From assembly GCF_003350005.1 (NCBI RefSeq), contig NZ_QLKS01000003.1, positions 1 to 64,000 of the forward strand: 64,000 nt of DNA, written 5' to 3'. Of this stretch, positions 9,317-18,525 are shown in pieces (position 1 is the stretch's first letter; each line of letters begins with the position of its first letter). The DNA comes from Psychrobacter proteolyticus. Its GTDB lineage: Bacteria > Pseudomonadota > Gammaproteobacteria > Pseudomonadales > Moraxellaceae. Made by a program: the position numbers and the translations under genes. Below the pieces are notes generated by a model. The model saw nothing but the letters and a program-made list of their open reading frames with translations, ran no database searches and was not told the origin of the DNA.

Positions 9317-12295
9317 ATGACTGATGACATAGCTGACAATACCACCGATAACGATCACAACTCTCACCAAGCGCTTGACCCCAAAGCATTACCGAACTTC
9401 GATACCATGCCTAACGTGGCACTGATGGATACCGGTCATGTAGACAAAGACCAGCCGCCTTTTATTTTGGTTGATGGCTCCTATTATCTGTTCCGCACTT
9501 ATCACGCCTTGCCAAAAACCATGCAAAACTCGCAGGGCCTAATCACCAATGCGATACGCGGTACACTCAACGCACTACTCAAGCTGATGCGTCGCTATCA
9601 CCCTACTCATATGGCCGTTTGCTTCGATACCAAATCACCGACTTTTCGCCATCATATGTCTGCTGATTACAAGGCCGCTCGTCCACCCATCGATGTCGAG
9701 CTGGTAGAGCAAATTCCTTATATTCATCGTTTGGTCACTGCATTAGGTATTCCGCTGTTGCGTATCGAGGGTGCAGAAGCGGATGATATCATCGGTACAC
9801 TTGCCCATCGTGCTGTCGAGCAAGGCCATCATGTGGTCATCTCAACGGGTGATAAAGACATGATACAGTTGGTCAACGACTGCGTAATACTAGAAGACAG
9901 CTTCACAGGTAAAGTCACGGATACACCAGCGGTAATCGATAAGTTCGGTATTAACCCAAACCAAATGATCGATTTCCTAACGCTAATGGGTGATGCATCT
10001 GACGGTATCAAAGGCGTACCTGGTATCGGCAAAAAGACCGCTAAAGATCTACTCGTTGAGTACGGTGATATCGAAAATATGCTCAAGCATATTGGCTTTA
10101 TCAAAGGTCGCGGGGCGAAGGGTCTGATCGAACACGCTGACGATATTCCTTTTAATAGACAGCTGGCCACCATAGTCACCAACTTAGCCATCGGTCAAGA
10201 TTGGAATGATCTAAAAATCAATACCGACCCTTGTGCACACATAGATGAATTGCGCGAATTATATAATGAGCTTGAGTTTAGAAATGAACTGGCATCGCTT
10301 GATCATCCAAATCACCCTGCCAATGGCTCTAAAAGTGTTGCTGATAGTCAAGCCGATACTGAGTCACAGGCACAGGTGGCAAAATCTCTCCAATCAACCA
10401 AGAGCGACAATATCAAAGACAGTACTAATCATGATAAAGCGTGGCACACTGTACTCGACCAGCCAGCGTTTGATAGCTTGATCGAACTATTAGAAGCTGC
10501 TCCGCACTTTGTCATTGATACCGAAACCACTAGCGTTCATTGGCGTGACGCACAAATCGTCGGTTTGTCCTTTGCGTTGCAAGCACATGAAGCCTATTAC
10601 ATTCCGCTTACGCATAGCCTAGAAGGTGATGAGCTAATCGCCAAGCAGCTTGATCGTGATACGGTATTAGCTCGCTTAAAACCTGTCTTAGAGAATCCAA
10701 GTATTGGTAAAATCGGTCAGCATCTAAAGTATGATGCACACATCCTCGCTCACTACGATATCGATCTAATCGGCGCTATACATGAGCAGCCAAATAACTG
10801 GGCGATGGATACCATGCTTGCCAGCTATGTTATCAATGCGGCAGCCACTCGCCACGGTATGGATGATTTGGCACGCCATTATCTGCAAACGCAAACCATC
10901 AGCTTTGAAGATGTGGCAGGTAAAGGCGCTAAACAAGTTACCTTTGACCAAGTGGCCATCGATATCGCGAGCGACTACGCATGTGAAGATGCCGATATCA
11001 CCTATCAGTTATTTGACGTGTTCAGCGTTGAGCTGACTAACGATGCCAATAATGCCAAATTGCTGCACGAGCTAGAGATTCCAACGGCAGAGATACTTTG
11101 CCAAATGGAAGCGCATGGTATTTTGATTAAACGCTCCTTCTTGAACGAGCTATCAAAACGCTTCGATGAAGAAATTATCGCTCTAGAAAAACGTGCTTAT
11201 GAAGTGGCAGGTGAAGAATTTAACTTAGGCTCTCCTAAGCAGCTCGGTGAGATGCTTTTTGAAAAGCTAGGCGTCGCTGGTGGTAAAAAAACCAAGTCTG
11301 GTCAATACTCGACTGGTGAAGCGATACTATCAAAAATCGATCATCCATTGGTCGATATTACGCTAGAGTATCGCGGACTATCTAAGCTCAAAAGCACTTA
11401 TACCGATGCGCTGGATAATGTCGCAGATAGCGAAACCGATCGTGTACATACTAGCTACCATCAGGCGTTAACGAGCACTGGGCGTTTGTCATCAACAGAT
11501 CCTAACTTGCAAAACATCCCCATTCGTACTGCAACTGGTCGTTTAATTCGTCAAGCTTTTATCGCACCAGAAGGTCGCGTTATTTTGGCTGCGGATTATT
11601 CACAAATTGAATTGCGTTTAATGGCGCATTTCTCAGGTGATAAAAACCTAACTCATGCCTTTAATGAAGGGTTAGATATTCATGCGGCTACCGCTGCCGA
11701 AGTACTTGGTAAGGATGTCGCAGATGTCACTTCAACCGAGCGTCGTAATGCTAAAGCCATTAACTTTGGTCTGCTATACGGGATGAGTGCCTTTGGACTT
11801 GCCAAGCAGCTACAGATGAGCCGCGGCGAAGCACAAGACTATATTGATATGTATTTTGAGCGCTATCCAGGTGTCAAAAACTATATGATCAATACTCGTG
11901 CCAGTGCCTACGAGCAAGGCTATGTCGAAACAATATTGGGCCGTAAACTCTATACGCCTGATATCAATCACAGCAATCGTATGGTCAAGCAAGGTGCTGA
12001 GCGCGCGGCGATTAACGCCCCACTACAAGGCTCTGCTGCCGATCTAATCAAACTTGCTATGATTGCCGTTGATAAAGTGCTGCCAAAAGAGCAAGCTAAA
12101 ATGCTGCTACAGGTTCACGATGAACTGGTGTTTGAAGTGAATGCCGATAAAGTAGACGAAGTTAGCCAGCTGATTACTGATGCAATGCAAGATGTATTGA
12201 CGACTACAGCAGTAGAAAAAGGCTGGAATGTCGACTTTGCAGTGCCATTATTAGTCGAGACCGATAGTGGTCAAAACTGGGATGAGGCGCATTAA
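9317..12295 (+). CDS. polA: DNA polymerase I
   Basis: Repair polymerase that also removes RNA primers and fills gaps on the lagging strand. All three modules are present: 5'-3' exonuclease in the first third (VDGSYYLFR, EGAEADDIIG, GDASDGIKGVPGIGKKTA), a 3'-5' exonuclease with an intact DTETT acidic motif, and the polymerase with motif A ADYSQIELR, motif B KAINFGLLYG and motif C VHDELV. The length, 992 residues, exceeds E. coli Pol I (928), mainly through an N-terminal extension and a Ser/Asp/Lys-rich linker between the exonucleases. The ATG at 9317 is preferred over an in-frame GTG at 9308; neither has a good ribosome binding site. Confidence 0.97.
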   Translation: MTDDIADNTTDNDHNSHQALDPKALPNFDTMPNVALMDTGHVDKDQPPFILVDGSYYLFRTYHALPKTMQNSQGLITNAIRGTLNALLKLMRRYHPTHMAVCFDTKSPTFRHHMSADYKAARPPIDVELVEQIPYIHRLVTALGIPLLRIEGAEADDIIGTLAHRAVEQGHHVVISTGDKDMIQLVNDCVILEDSFTGKVTDTPAVIDKFGINPNQMIDFLTLMGDASDGIKGVPGIGKKTAKDLLVEYGDIENMLKHIGFIKGRGAKGLIEHADDIPFNRQLATIVTNLAIGQDWNDLKINTDPCAHIDELRELYNELEFRNELASLDHPNHPANGSKSVADSQADTESQAQVAKSLQSTKSDNIKDSTNHDKAWHTVLDQPAFDSLIELLEAAPHFVIDTETTSVHWRDAQIVGLSFALQAHEAYYIPLTHSLEGDELIAKQLDRDTVLARLKPVLENPSIGKIGQHLKYDAHILAHYDIDLIGAIHEQPNNWAMDTMLASYVINAAATRHGMDDLARHYLQTQTISFEDVAGKGAKQVTFDQVAIDIASDYACEDADITYQLFDVFSVELTNDANNAKLLHELEIPTAEILCQMEAHGILIKRSFLNELSKRFDEEIIALEKRAYEVAGEEFNLGSPKQLGEMLFEKLGVAGGKKTKSGQYSTGEAILSKIDHPLVDITLEYRGLSKLKSTYTDALDNVADSETDRVHTSYHQALTSTGRLSSTDPNLQNIPIRTATGRLIRQAFIAPEGRVILAADYSQIELRLMAHFSGDKNLTHAFNEGLDIHAATAAEVLGKDVADVTSTERRNAKAINFGLLYGMSAFGLAKQLQMSRGEAQDYIDMYFERYPGVKNYMINTRASAYEQGYVETILGRKLYTPDINHSNRMVKQGAERAAINAPLQGSAADLIKLAMIAVDKVLPKEQAKMLLQVHDELVFEVNADKVDEVSQLITDAMQDVLTTTAVEKGWNVDFAVPLLVETDSGQNWDEAH

Positions 12296-12514
12296 TCACT
12301 AACTGATATTTTATTAAGCATGCAAGGTACGATTATTTATATACCTTGCAGATATGAGAGTTTTTGATAACTAATACTACAATAAATCATTATATATTGT
12401 TAATATTAACAATCACTTATGACCAGTTAGTTATATTTCATAACAGTAATATCTAGGTACGGGGTTTATAATAGGTCATCTATTAAACCTTAACTATTCG
12501 ATATTTTTTGCTTT

Positions 12515-12541
12515 AAAGTGAGCCTTTGGGCTCACTTTTTT
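12515..12541 (+). terminator. Terminator after polA
   Basis: 10-base-pair perfect stem AAAGTGAGCC/GGCTCACTTT with a TTTG loop and trailing T. It lies 220 bases past the polA stop and just before the next gene. Confidence 0.8.
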
Positions 12542-12582
12542 GTTTTTAACACATTCTTTTTGATACGCAGGAGCCAGTTATT

Positions 12583-13119
12583 TTGAGTTCAGATGGCATC
12601 ATTGAAGTCCCTGGCATTATACTTTTGGTAGTATGCCTATTGCGCATTTCACAATATGTTATGAAAAGTCATGTCACACAAATTAAGGCTTTTTGGCTAG
12701 CAGCCGTACTTATATTTGTCTCTGTCATTCGTCGAGAGTTGAACTATCTACCAGACTTACTGGTTCCAAGCGATTTTTCGATGCTTGGTCAGTCTTATGA
12801 CTGGTGGGAAGATAGCGTCCTTACCGTTATTTATCTCGTCGCGCTTGGTTTGTTGGTCTACTCAAGGCATTACCTGTGGGCAGTGCTAAAAAACGTGCCT
12901 GTTTCGCTCTATCTTAGCGTTACTGTACTGGCTATCATTCAGTACATGGGTGAGAACGCTATTATGTTCCCGCATACATTTGGTGAAATTGTCGAAGAGC
13001 TGGCTGAGACTGCAATTTATGGTATTGCCTTGACCTATTTATGGCGATTTAAACTGACTAACTATGAGTCATGTCTAGTACAGAAGTTAAATTACAAGTT
13101 CGACCATGCCAATAATTAA
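12583..13119 (+). CDS. Uncharacterised multi-pass membrane protein
   Basis: A 178-residue protein that I do not recognise. It has about four to five hydrophobic segments (near 8-22, 35-47, 79-93, 105-122 and 143-155) with a conserved-looking YDWWEDSVLT stretch in the middle and an acidic FGEIVEELAE stretch before the last segment. The start is TTG at 12583, chosen because AGGAG lies upstream at a usable distance and no in-frame ATG gives a full first helix. It stands alone between terminators at 12515 and 13210. Function unknown. Confidence 0.6.
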   Translation: MSSDGIIEVPGIILLVVCLLRISQYVMKSHVTQIKAFWLAAVLIFVSVIRRELNYLPDLLVPSDFSMLGQSYDWWEDSVLTVIYLVALGLLVYSRHYLWAVLKNVPVSLYLSVTVLAIIQYMGENAIMFPHTFGEIVEELAETAIYGIALTYLWRFKLTNYESCLVQKLNYKFDHANN

Positions 13120-13144
13120 CACTATAAGTTTGATTATTTATGTA

Positions 13145-13170
13145 GCGACTTTGCGACTTTGCGACTTTGC
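13145..13170. repeat. Tandem repeat GCGACTTT, 3.25 copies
   Basis: Three perfect 8-base units plus two bases lie between the membrane protein stop and its terminator. This simple-sequence tract is outside any recognised coding region. Confidence 0.9.
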
Positions 13171-13209
13171 TATCGTACAAAGAATTAGCATAAATTTTAT
13201 AAATAATTA

Positions 13210-13236
13210 CGGCTGCTCATTTTGAGTAGTCGTTTT
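13210..13236 (+). terminator. Terminator after the membrane protein gene
   Basis: 10-base-pair stem CGGCTGCTCA/TGAGTAGTCG with two G-U pairs, loop TTT and a TTTT tail, 90 bases past the stop. Confidence 0.65.
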
Positions 13237-13422
13237 GCATTCTAGTCATCGTCTTACATTTTTTGAACATCCTGTCACACCTTACTACTAGTGAAAAGTT
13301 GGATAAGCGTACAAACTGAGAAGCATATTATCTACATTGCAATGAGCGATGCTTTAACAAGCCAGCACGATATTTTACTTCTAATGATGGCGACATCTAA
13401 TAACTACAATAAGGAATTATTC

Positions 13423-13806
13423 ATGGAAAACTCAAAAAACCCACTACCAGAAGAGATGGATCATATTGACGGTAATCGTCGTGACAACAATGACAACGTC
13501 GATAACTCAGATAATTTAGATAACAACAATCAGGATGAACAAGATAACCAATTGGTTGATTTGGACAATCCTATGCTGCATACCATTGATAACGATGATG
13601 TGATTGATAATAGTGCAGGATTTAATAACTCAGAAATCGGTAGTGATGCGACCCAAGGACTAACACCTGCGCATCGTCAAAATATCGATGAGTCACGTGT
13701 CGATGAGATTTTGGTTCAGGACAATCTTGATGACAGCGATTATCCAGATGCGATGGATATTGTTGATAGAGAAGCGGCTGAACGTAGCAACGACGATGAT
13801 TTTTAG
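13423..13806 (+). CDS. Small acidic Asp/Asn-rich disordered protein
   Basis: A 127-residue protein extremely rich in Asp, Asn and Glu, with no signal peptide, no membrane segment and no recognised domain. The first half is low complexity (repeated DN, NN and DD). The second half holds a less biased stretch around LTPAHRQNIDESRVDEILVQ that may be the functional part. The ATG at 13423 follows AAGGAATT. A longer in-frame extension back to 13291 has no such site and reads unlike the rest. It is monocistronic with a perfect bidirectional terminator after it. Function unknown. Confidence 0.6.
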   Translation: MENSKNPLPEEMDHIDGNRRDNNDNVDNSDNLDNNNQDEQDNQLVDLDNPMLHTIDNDDVIDNSAGFNNSEIGSDATQGLTPAHRQNIDESRVDEILVQDNLDDSDYPDAMDIVDREAAERSNDDDF

Positions 13807-13840
13807 CACTTAATACAATTGTTAGTCTAGCTCTCTAAAC

Positions 13841-13879
13841 AAAAAAAGCACGCTTAACTATATTAAGCGTGCTTTTTTT
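13841..13879. terminator. Bidirectional terminator between the acidic protein gene and hemH
   Basis: 17-base-pair perfect inverted repeat built on AGCACGCTTAA with A and T runs at both ends and loop CTATA. It serves the convergent genes on both sides. Confidence 0.93.
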
Positions 13880-13920
13880 ATTCTACTATTCAACTTACTA
13901 AAACAGCGAATTTCGACTGT

Positions 13921-14940
13921 CTAAACCCAGCCGTCTAGCGTGCCAGCCCAACCTTTTACTAGAGGCAAACTCAACGCTTCGAGCAATTCAATATGTGTCT
14001 CATCAAGGTTTAATGCAGGAATATAATGGTATTCTTGCCCGCCAGCATTGAGGAAGTTATCACGGTTCTCAATGGCTAGCTCTTCTAGTGTCTCTAGACA
14101 ATCTGCCGAGAATGCCGGACTAATTACCTGTACCGAGCGCACACCTGACTTACCCCAACTCTCCAACACCACATCGGTATACGGCTTGACCCACTCTTGC
14201 TTACCAAAGCGTGACTGGAAACTGATAATCCATTCGTCATCGTTCAGGCCAAGTTCATGTGCCACTTGCGCAGCGGTACATTTACAACGCTTAGGATAAG
14301 GATCGCCTTTATCGGCATAAGGCTGCGGGATACCATGAAAACTAAACATTAATTTTTCAGGCTTGCCATGCTTCTCTTGAAAACGTCGAATAGAGTTGGC
14401 CAAAGCTTGAATATATAGTGGATGGGCAAAGTAGTCTTTGACAATCGTATAGTTTGGCAAGTTGCGTTGCTTGAGCGTCCACTTCGTCAGCGCATCATAT
14501 ACGGCACCGCCTGAAGAAGCCGAATACTGCGGAAACAACGGCAGGATGACAAAGTGATCGACCCCTTCACCACGTAGCGCATCCATGACGTCAGGCAAAC
14601 CAGGATTACCATAGCTCATCGCAGGATGCACAGAGACTCGAAATGGTGCCACACTATCGGCCAAACGTGGTTCTAATAGCTCAACTTGGCTTTTTAGTAT
14701 CTTACGAATCGGTGAGTCACCTTCCCAGATACTGGCGTAAGCCTTTGCTACGCGTTTAGGACGACTGGGCAAGACAAATAGATTCAGAATAATAGCCCAT
14801 AGAAATTTGGGAATCTCAATCACTCGTGGGTCTGACAAGAACTGTTTGAGGTAGCGACGTACGGCAGGTGCCGTTGGCTCATCTGGTGTACCAAGATTCA
14901 CTAACAAAACGGCAATACGTGGGGGCAATTTAGGTTTCAT
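13921..14940 (-). CDS. hemH: Ferrochelatase
   Basis: Inserts ferrous iron into protoporphyrin IX, the last step of protoheme synthesis. The 339-residue length is normal. Visible motifs are the N-terminal [11 protein letters not shown], the catalytic FSFHGIPQ histidine, [27 protein letters not shown] and the [14 protein letters not shown] acidic helix. The ATG at 14940 has a weak ribosome binding site. It is divergent from metX across a 396-base gap. Confidence 0.96.
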   Translation of the reverse strand: MKPKLPPRIAVLLVNLGTPDEPTAPAVRRYLKQFLSDPRVIEIPKFLWAIILNLFVLPSRPKRVAKAYASIWEGDSPIRKILKSQVELLEPRLADSVAPFRVSVHPAMSYGNPGLPDVMDALRGEGVDHFVILPLFPQYSASSGGAVYDALTKWTLKQRNLPNYTIVKDYFAHPLYIQALANSIRRFQEKHGKPEKLMFSFHGIPQPYADKGDPYPKRCKCTAAQVAHELGLNDDEWIISFQSRFGKQEWVKPYTDVVLESWGKSGVRSVQVISPAFSADCLETLEELAIENRDNFLNAGGQEYHYIPALNLDETHIELLEALSLPLVKGWAGTLDGWV

Positions 14941-15336
14941 AGCAGCACTTTATTAGCAGTAAGTTATTAAGGGTGAGGTCAAAATAATAAGAGACGATAC
15001 TGTTAAGACACAGTTGAATGAACACCTCATTAGTGTAGCATTTTATCCATTAATGACGCGGGCTAAAAGCGCACCTATACAATTTGATACGCAGTTGCTA
15101 TTTATTGACTCTTGATTACTTGATGCTAGCGACTTACTCGTTATTCATTTATAAAGTATGTTCCATAAAAACTACGATCGATGCGCTCGAAAGGCGCGCT
15201 CGACGGTTGTACTCCAACGCGCATCACCATACAATAGGCAGGCCCAGTTTATAAAAACCGTGTAGGTAAAATAGCCTGTTAACAACGTGCCATTTTGCTT
15301 TTATTTTATTGATGATTGTAGTCTTGCGAGGTAGCT
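14941..15336. promoter_or_regulatory. Divergent hemH/metX intergenic region with compact inverted repeats
   Basis: 396 bases without a gene. On the plus strand 15180-15225 can fold as a three-way junction: GATGCGC/GCGCATC (15180-15186 with 15219-15225) enclosing TCGA/TCGA (15187-15190 with 15200-15203) and GTTG/CAAC (15206-15209 with 15215-15218). This local GC-rich patch stands out from AT-rich surroundings. It lies about 110 bases before metX. I cannot match it to a known SAM or SAH riboswitch. It could instead be an operator. Confidence 0.3.
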
Positions 15337-16779
15337 TTGAACGCACGCTCTGATAATACCAGTGAACAGCATCCTAATTCACAACCTCACTCTAATAGCT
15401 CAGCCAATACCGCCAGTGCTTTAGGATCAGTGGGTGTCGTTACGCCTCAGAATTTTCATTTCGCTGAGCCCTTAACGTTAGAATGCAACCGTACCCTGCC
15501 CTCTTTTGACTTGATGGTAGAGACTTACGGTACGCTCAATAGCGACAAATCAAATGCAATTCTGATTTGCCACGCGTTGTCGGGCAATCATCATGCAGCT
15601 GGCTTCCATAGTGCTGATGACAAAAAAGCAGGCTGGTGGGACAATATGATTGGCCCTAATAAAGCGATTGATACCAATCAGTTCTATGTAGTATGTGTCA
15701 ATAATATCGGCAGCTGTTTTGGTTCAACAGGGCCTACCACTATTAACCCTGATAGCGTTGGTTCGGATAGTGTTAGTTCGGACAGCCTTGATTCAAATAG
15801 TAGCAATGAGCCACAAGTGTATGGCCCTGATTTCCCGCTGATCACCATCAAAGACTGGGTAAAAACCCAAGCCATGCTCTCAGATCGTTTAGGCATCGAC
15901 GTTTGGCACGCCATTGTTGGTGGTTCAATGGGCGGTATGCAAGCGCTACAATGGTCTGTTGATTATCCAGAGCGATTAAAGCGCTGTGTGGTCATTGCCA
16001 GTACGCCAAAGCTATCTGCTCAAAATATCGCCTTTAACGAAGTAGCGCGCCAATCTATATTATCCGATCCTGACTTTAAAGACGGACGCTATATACAAGA
16101 AGGCACTTATCCTCGTCGCGGACTGATATTGGCGCGTATGGTTGGACATATTACCTATTTAACTGATGACGCGATGAAAGCCAAATTTGGCCGTGATTTA
16201 AAATCAGGTAAATTCATGTATGGCTACGATGTTGAATTTCAGGTCGAAAGCTACCTACGCTATCAAGGCGAACGCTTTAGTGAAAACTTCGATGCCAATA
16301 CTTATCTACTCATGACTAAAGCCTTAGATTACTTTGATCCGACGCGCGACTACCCATCAACCGTAGCAAAAAATACTACAGAGTCGACAGTGCAAATAGA
16401 AGACTCAATCGCGGCGTCAGTCGAATCTAGTAAAGCGAATGCACAGAGTGAGTTAGAAGATGCAGTAACGACGATTGAAGATATTGAGTCTGATCGTCAA
16501 CAAGAGCTTTCTGCGCTCAAAGCAGCCTTTGCCCATACACAATGCCAATATCTGGTCGTGTCATTTACCACTGACTGGCGTTTTGCACCTGAGCGCTCGC
16601 AAGAGATTGTCGATGCGCTCATGGCCACTGGCAAACCCGTCAGCTATATCAATATTGACGCGCCGCACGGACATGACTCATTCTTGTTTGATATTCCTCG
16701 CTACATGGGTGCGGTTAAAGGATTTTTGACTGCGCCATTTATTACCCCTAGCCGCCAAGCCACAGGAGAGCGCTCATGA
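15337..16779 (+). CDS. metX: Homoserine O-acyltransferase (MetX family)
   Basis: Acylates homoserine at the start of methionine synthesis. Whether it uses acetyl- or succinyl-CoA cannot be decided from motifs alone. It has an alpha/beta hydrolase fold with nucleophile Ser197 in GGSMGG, Asp413 in TTDWRF and His446 in GHDSF. At 480 residues it is about 100 longer than usual, owing to an N-terminal Ser/Asn tail and two polar inserts: Ser/Asp-rich at about 139-160 and Glu/Ser/Thr-rich at about 340-390. The start is TTG at 15337, supported by GAGGTAG just upstream. Its stop overlaps the metW start by 4 bp. Confidence 0.93.
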   Translation: MNARSDNTSEQHPNSQPHSNSSANTASALGSVGVVTPQNFHFAEPLTLECNRTLPSFDLMVETYGTLNSDKSNAILICHALSGNHHAAGFHSADDKKAGWWDNMIGPNKAIDTNQFYVVCVNNIGSCFGSTGPTTINPDSVGSDSVSSDSLDSNSSNEPQVYGPDFPLITIKDWVKTQAMLSDRLGIDVWHAIVGGSMGGMQALQWSVDYPERLKRCVVIASTPKLSAQNIAFNEVARQSILSDPDFKDGRYIQEGTYPRRGLILARMVGHITYLTDDAMKAKFGRDLKSGKFMYGYDVEFQVESYLRYQGERFSENFDANTYLLMTKALDYFDPTRDYPSTVAKNTTESTVQIEDSIAASVESSKANAQSELEDAVTTIEDIESDRQQELSALKAAFAHTQCQYLVVSFTTDWRFAPERSQEIVDALMATGKPVSYINIDAPHGHDSFLFDIPRYMGAVKGFLTAPFITPSRQATGERS

Positions 16780-17384
16780 GAATGGATCACCAACTGGCAG
16801 AGCGTTGGATTACGCCGCAAGCACATGTACTGGACTTAGGTTGTGGCAATGGCGAGCTACTTGCCCACTTACAGCAGAAACTAGGCGTGACAGGTTACGG
16901 ACTAGAGATTGATGAAGACAAAATCAATGAGGCGATTGGTAATGGCTTATCAATTGTCGAGCAGGATCTCAACGATGGTCTAGCGCGCTTTGCTGATAAC
17001 AGCTTTGACACGGTCGTCATGGCACGTGCCCTACAAGCAGTAAAAGCACCTGATGAATTGTTGCTTGATATGCTGAGAGTTGCCCGTGAAGCAGTCATCA
17101 CTTTCCCTAACTTTGCGCATTGGCAAAACCGTATTCATTTAGGGCTTAAAGGTATGATGCCTGTCTCTGAAGCACTGCCTTACGAATGGTACAACACACC
17201 AAACATTCACCTATGTACTTTCAAAGATTTTGAACTGTTATGTGCGCAGCATGATATTCATATTATTAATCGTTTTGCCGTTAGTGATTCTGAAAAAGGT
17301 CATACACCGCTAATGAAGGCTTTAATAAGACAAGCCCCTAACTTGTTAGCAGACGTCGCTATCTACCGAGTGACCAAGAAATAA
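16776..17384 (+). CDS. metW: Methionine biosynthesis protein MetW
   Basis: A 202-residue class I methyltransferase-like protein with the [11 protein letters not shown] motif at the N-terminus, EIDEDK at the second strand and a FPNFAHW motif typical of MetW. MetW is paired with MetX in many proteobacteria and is needed for, or stimulates, homoserine acylation; its own methyl-transfer activity is not established. It is translationally coupled to metX through an ATGA overlap. Confidence 0.93.
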   Translation: MRMDHQLAERWITPQAHVLDLGCGNGELLAHLQQKLGVTGYGLEIDEDKINEAIGNGLSIVEQDLNDGLARFADNSFDTVVMARALQAVKAPDELLLDMLRVAREAVITFPNFAHWQNRIHLGLKGMMPVSEALPYEWYNTPNIHLCTFKDFELLCAQHDIHIINRFAVSDSEKGHTPLMKALIRQAPNLLADVAIYRVTKK

Positions 17385-17490
17385 CCGATAAATTCTCAGC
17401 TGTCTTTATGTTTTATAGAATGCTAAACAGTGTCATACAAGTTGGTATTAACCTTAATAGATTGTTAACTTAATATAATTTTTTAGTAAC

Positions 17491-17710
17491 TGTCTGATTT
17501 TGTTAAGGACAATCAGGTACAAACGTCTATGAGACCTTGTAATTAGTATTTGAGTTTCGTAAGTTTGGGTGTTAAGCTAGCAAAATATTGTCAGCCACCC
17601 CACTATTACGACCGTTTGTCTAATCAGTTAGGGTGAAATCTCTGATTTAGAGATGACAACCCCTTTTTGCTAATGATTAGGTAAGTTCATATCGCAAGAT
17701 TCCACCTAAT
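17491..17710 (+). other. Structured intergenic stretch (candidate small RNA or leader)
   Basis: The 413-base gap between metW and the Sel1 gene holds several inverted repeats in order: CTGATT/AATCAG at 17494-17516, a compound hairpin with ATCTCT/AGAGAT inside GGGT/ACCC at 17631-17662 followed by five T, and ATTAGGT/ACCTAAT at 17676-17710. This density is unusual here. An AT-rich TATAAT lies at about 17473-17478, but I see no good -35. No match to 6S, tmRNA, SRP RNA or RNase P is apparent. Confidence 0.3.
17631..17668 (+). terminator. Compound hairpin with T5 tail
   Basis: GGGT/ACCC outer and ATCTCT/AGAGAT inner stems separated by a small internal loop, then CTTTTT. It lies 247 bases past the metW stop and 130 before the Sel1 gene. 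It may end the metXW transcript or a small RNA. Confidence 0.45.
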
Positions 17711-17797
17711 TGTTATCGCCGTCTGACTGTCTTTAGCGAGACAATGTTTAGCGGTACAATTTTTTTTGCTTATTAACTGCCTAATTTTGGAGCTGCT

Positions 17798-18379
17798 ATG
17801 AAATTATTAAAAGCTGCGTTGTTTACTGCATTATTTTCTTGTGCTGGTTTAGCCAATGCTGAGTTAATATCAAACGTACCGCTTGATACCTCACGTTTTG
17901 AGCTTATGCCTGTGAGCGAATTGTCTAGTCGTGCCGCTCAAGGTAACGATCACGCTCAGTTCTATTTGGCCAAGCGTTTGCAAAAAGGTGAAGGTATTGC
18001 TCAAAATACTCAACAAGCAATCCAGTGGTATACCAAAGCCGCTCAGCAAGGCGTTGCCCCTGCTCAGTTGAATCTTGCCATCATGTATTTGCGCGGCGAA
18101 GGTGTACAGCCTAATTTGCAACAAGCCCGTCTGTGGTTAGAAAAAGCTGCAATGCGTGGCGATAACCGTGCTAGCTACACGCTTGCGCTATTAGATGAAA
18201 AGCAAAAAAATCTGGTCGATGCCTATAAATGGTATGACTTGGCTGCCCGTGATGGCATGCTAGATGAAAAAGTGCGTAACAAAGCACGCGGTAAAATTGG
18301 TCAGTTGGCATTAAACTTATCAAGTGATGATATCGCTAGTGCTCGTAGCAAAGCGGATACTTGGTTCCAGAGTAAGTAA
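17798..18379 (+). CDS. Secreted Sel1-repeat (TPR-like) protein
   Basis: A 193-residue protein with a clear signal peptide (MKLLKAALFTALFSCAGLANA, cleavage about residue 21). It then has about three Sel1-like repeats of roughly 36 residues: A..FYLAKRLQKGEGI.QN..QAIQWYTKAA, A.LNLAIMYLRGEGV.PN..QARLWLEKAA, and a weaker third ending in DAYKWYDLAARDG. Such proteins are periplasmic or outer-membrane adaptors for protein-protein contacts. The ATG follows TGGAG. It is monocistronic with a strong terminator after it. Partner unknown. Confidence 0.88.
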   Translation: MKLLKAALFTALFSCAGLANAELISNVPLDTSRFELMPVSELSSRAAQGNDHAQFYLAKRLQKGEGIAQNTQQAIQWYTKAAQQGVAPAQLNLAIMYLRGEGVQPNLQQARLWLEKAAMRGDNRASYTLALLDEKQKNLVDAYKWYDLAARDGMLDEKVRNKARGKIGQLALNLSSDDIASARSKADTWFQSK

Positions 18380-18406
18380 ACTCTAACTAGATATTTAGCA
18401 CATAGT

Positions 18407-18435
18407 AAAAATCCAGCCTTTGAGCTGGATTTTTT
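18407..18435 (+). terminator. Terminator after the Sel1 gene
   Basis: Perfect stem around AATCCAGC/GCTGGATT, loop CTTTGA, A and T runs on the two sides. Confidence 0.9.
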
Positions 18436-18525
18436 GTGTACGAAAGCAAAAAATTTATATAAAGTGAAATCAGCTTAATCATATACGCCTAATAAACTTG
18501 TAGCCTCCTAAGTCGAAGGAATGTT

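Noticed and set aside
13291..13422. N-terminal extension of the acidic protein gene
   Set aside because: Composition differs sharply from the rest, and a better start with AAGGAATT lies at 13423.
15180..15225. Known SAM-II or SAH riboswitch before metX
   Set aside because: The conserved core sequences of those riboswitches are not visible; only short helices are seen.
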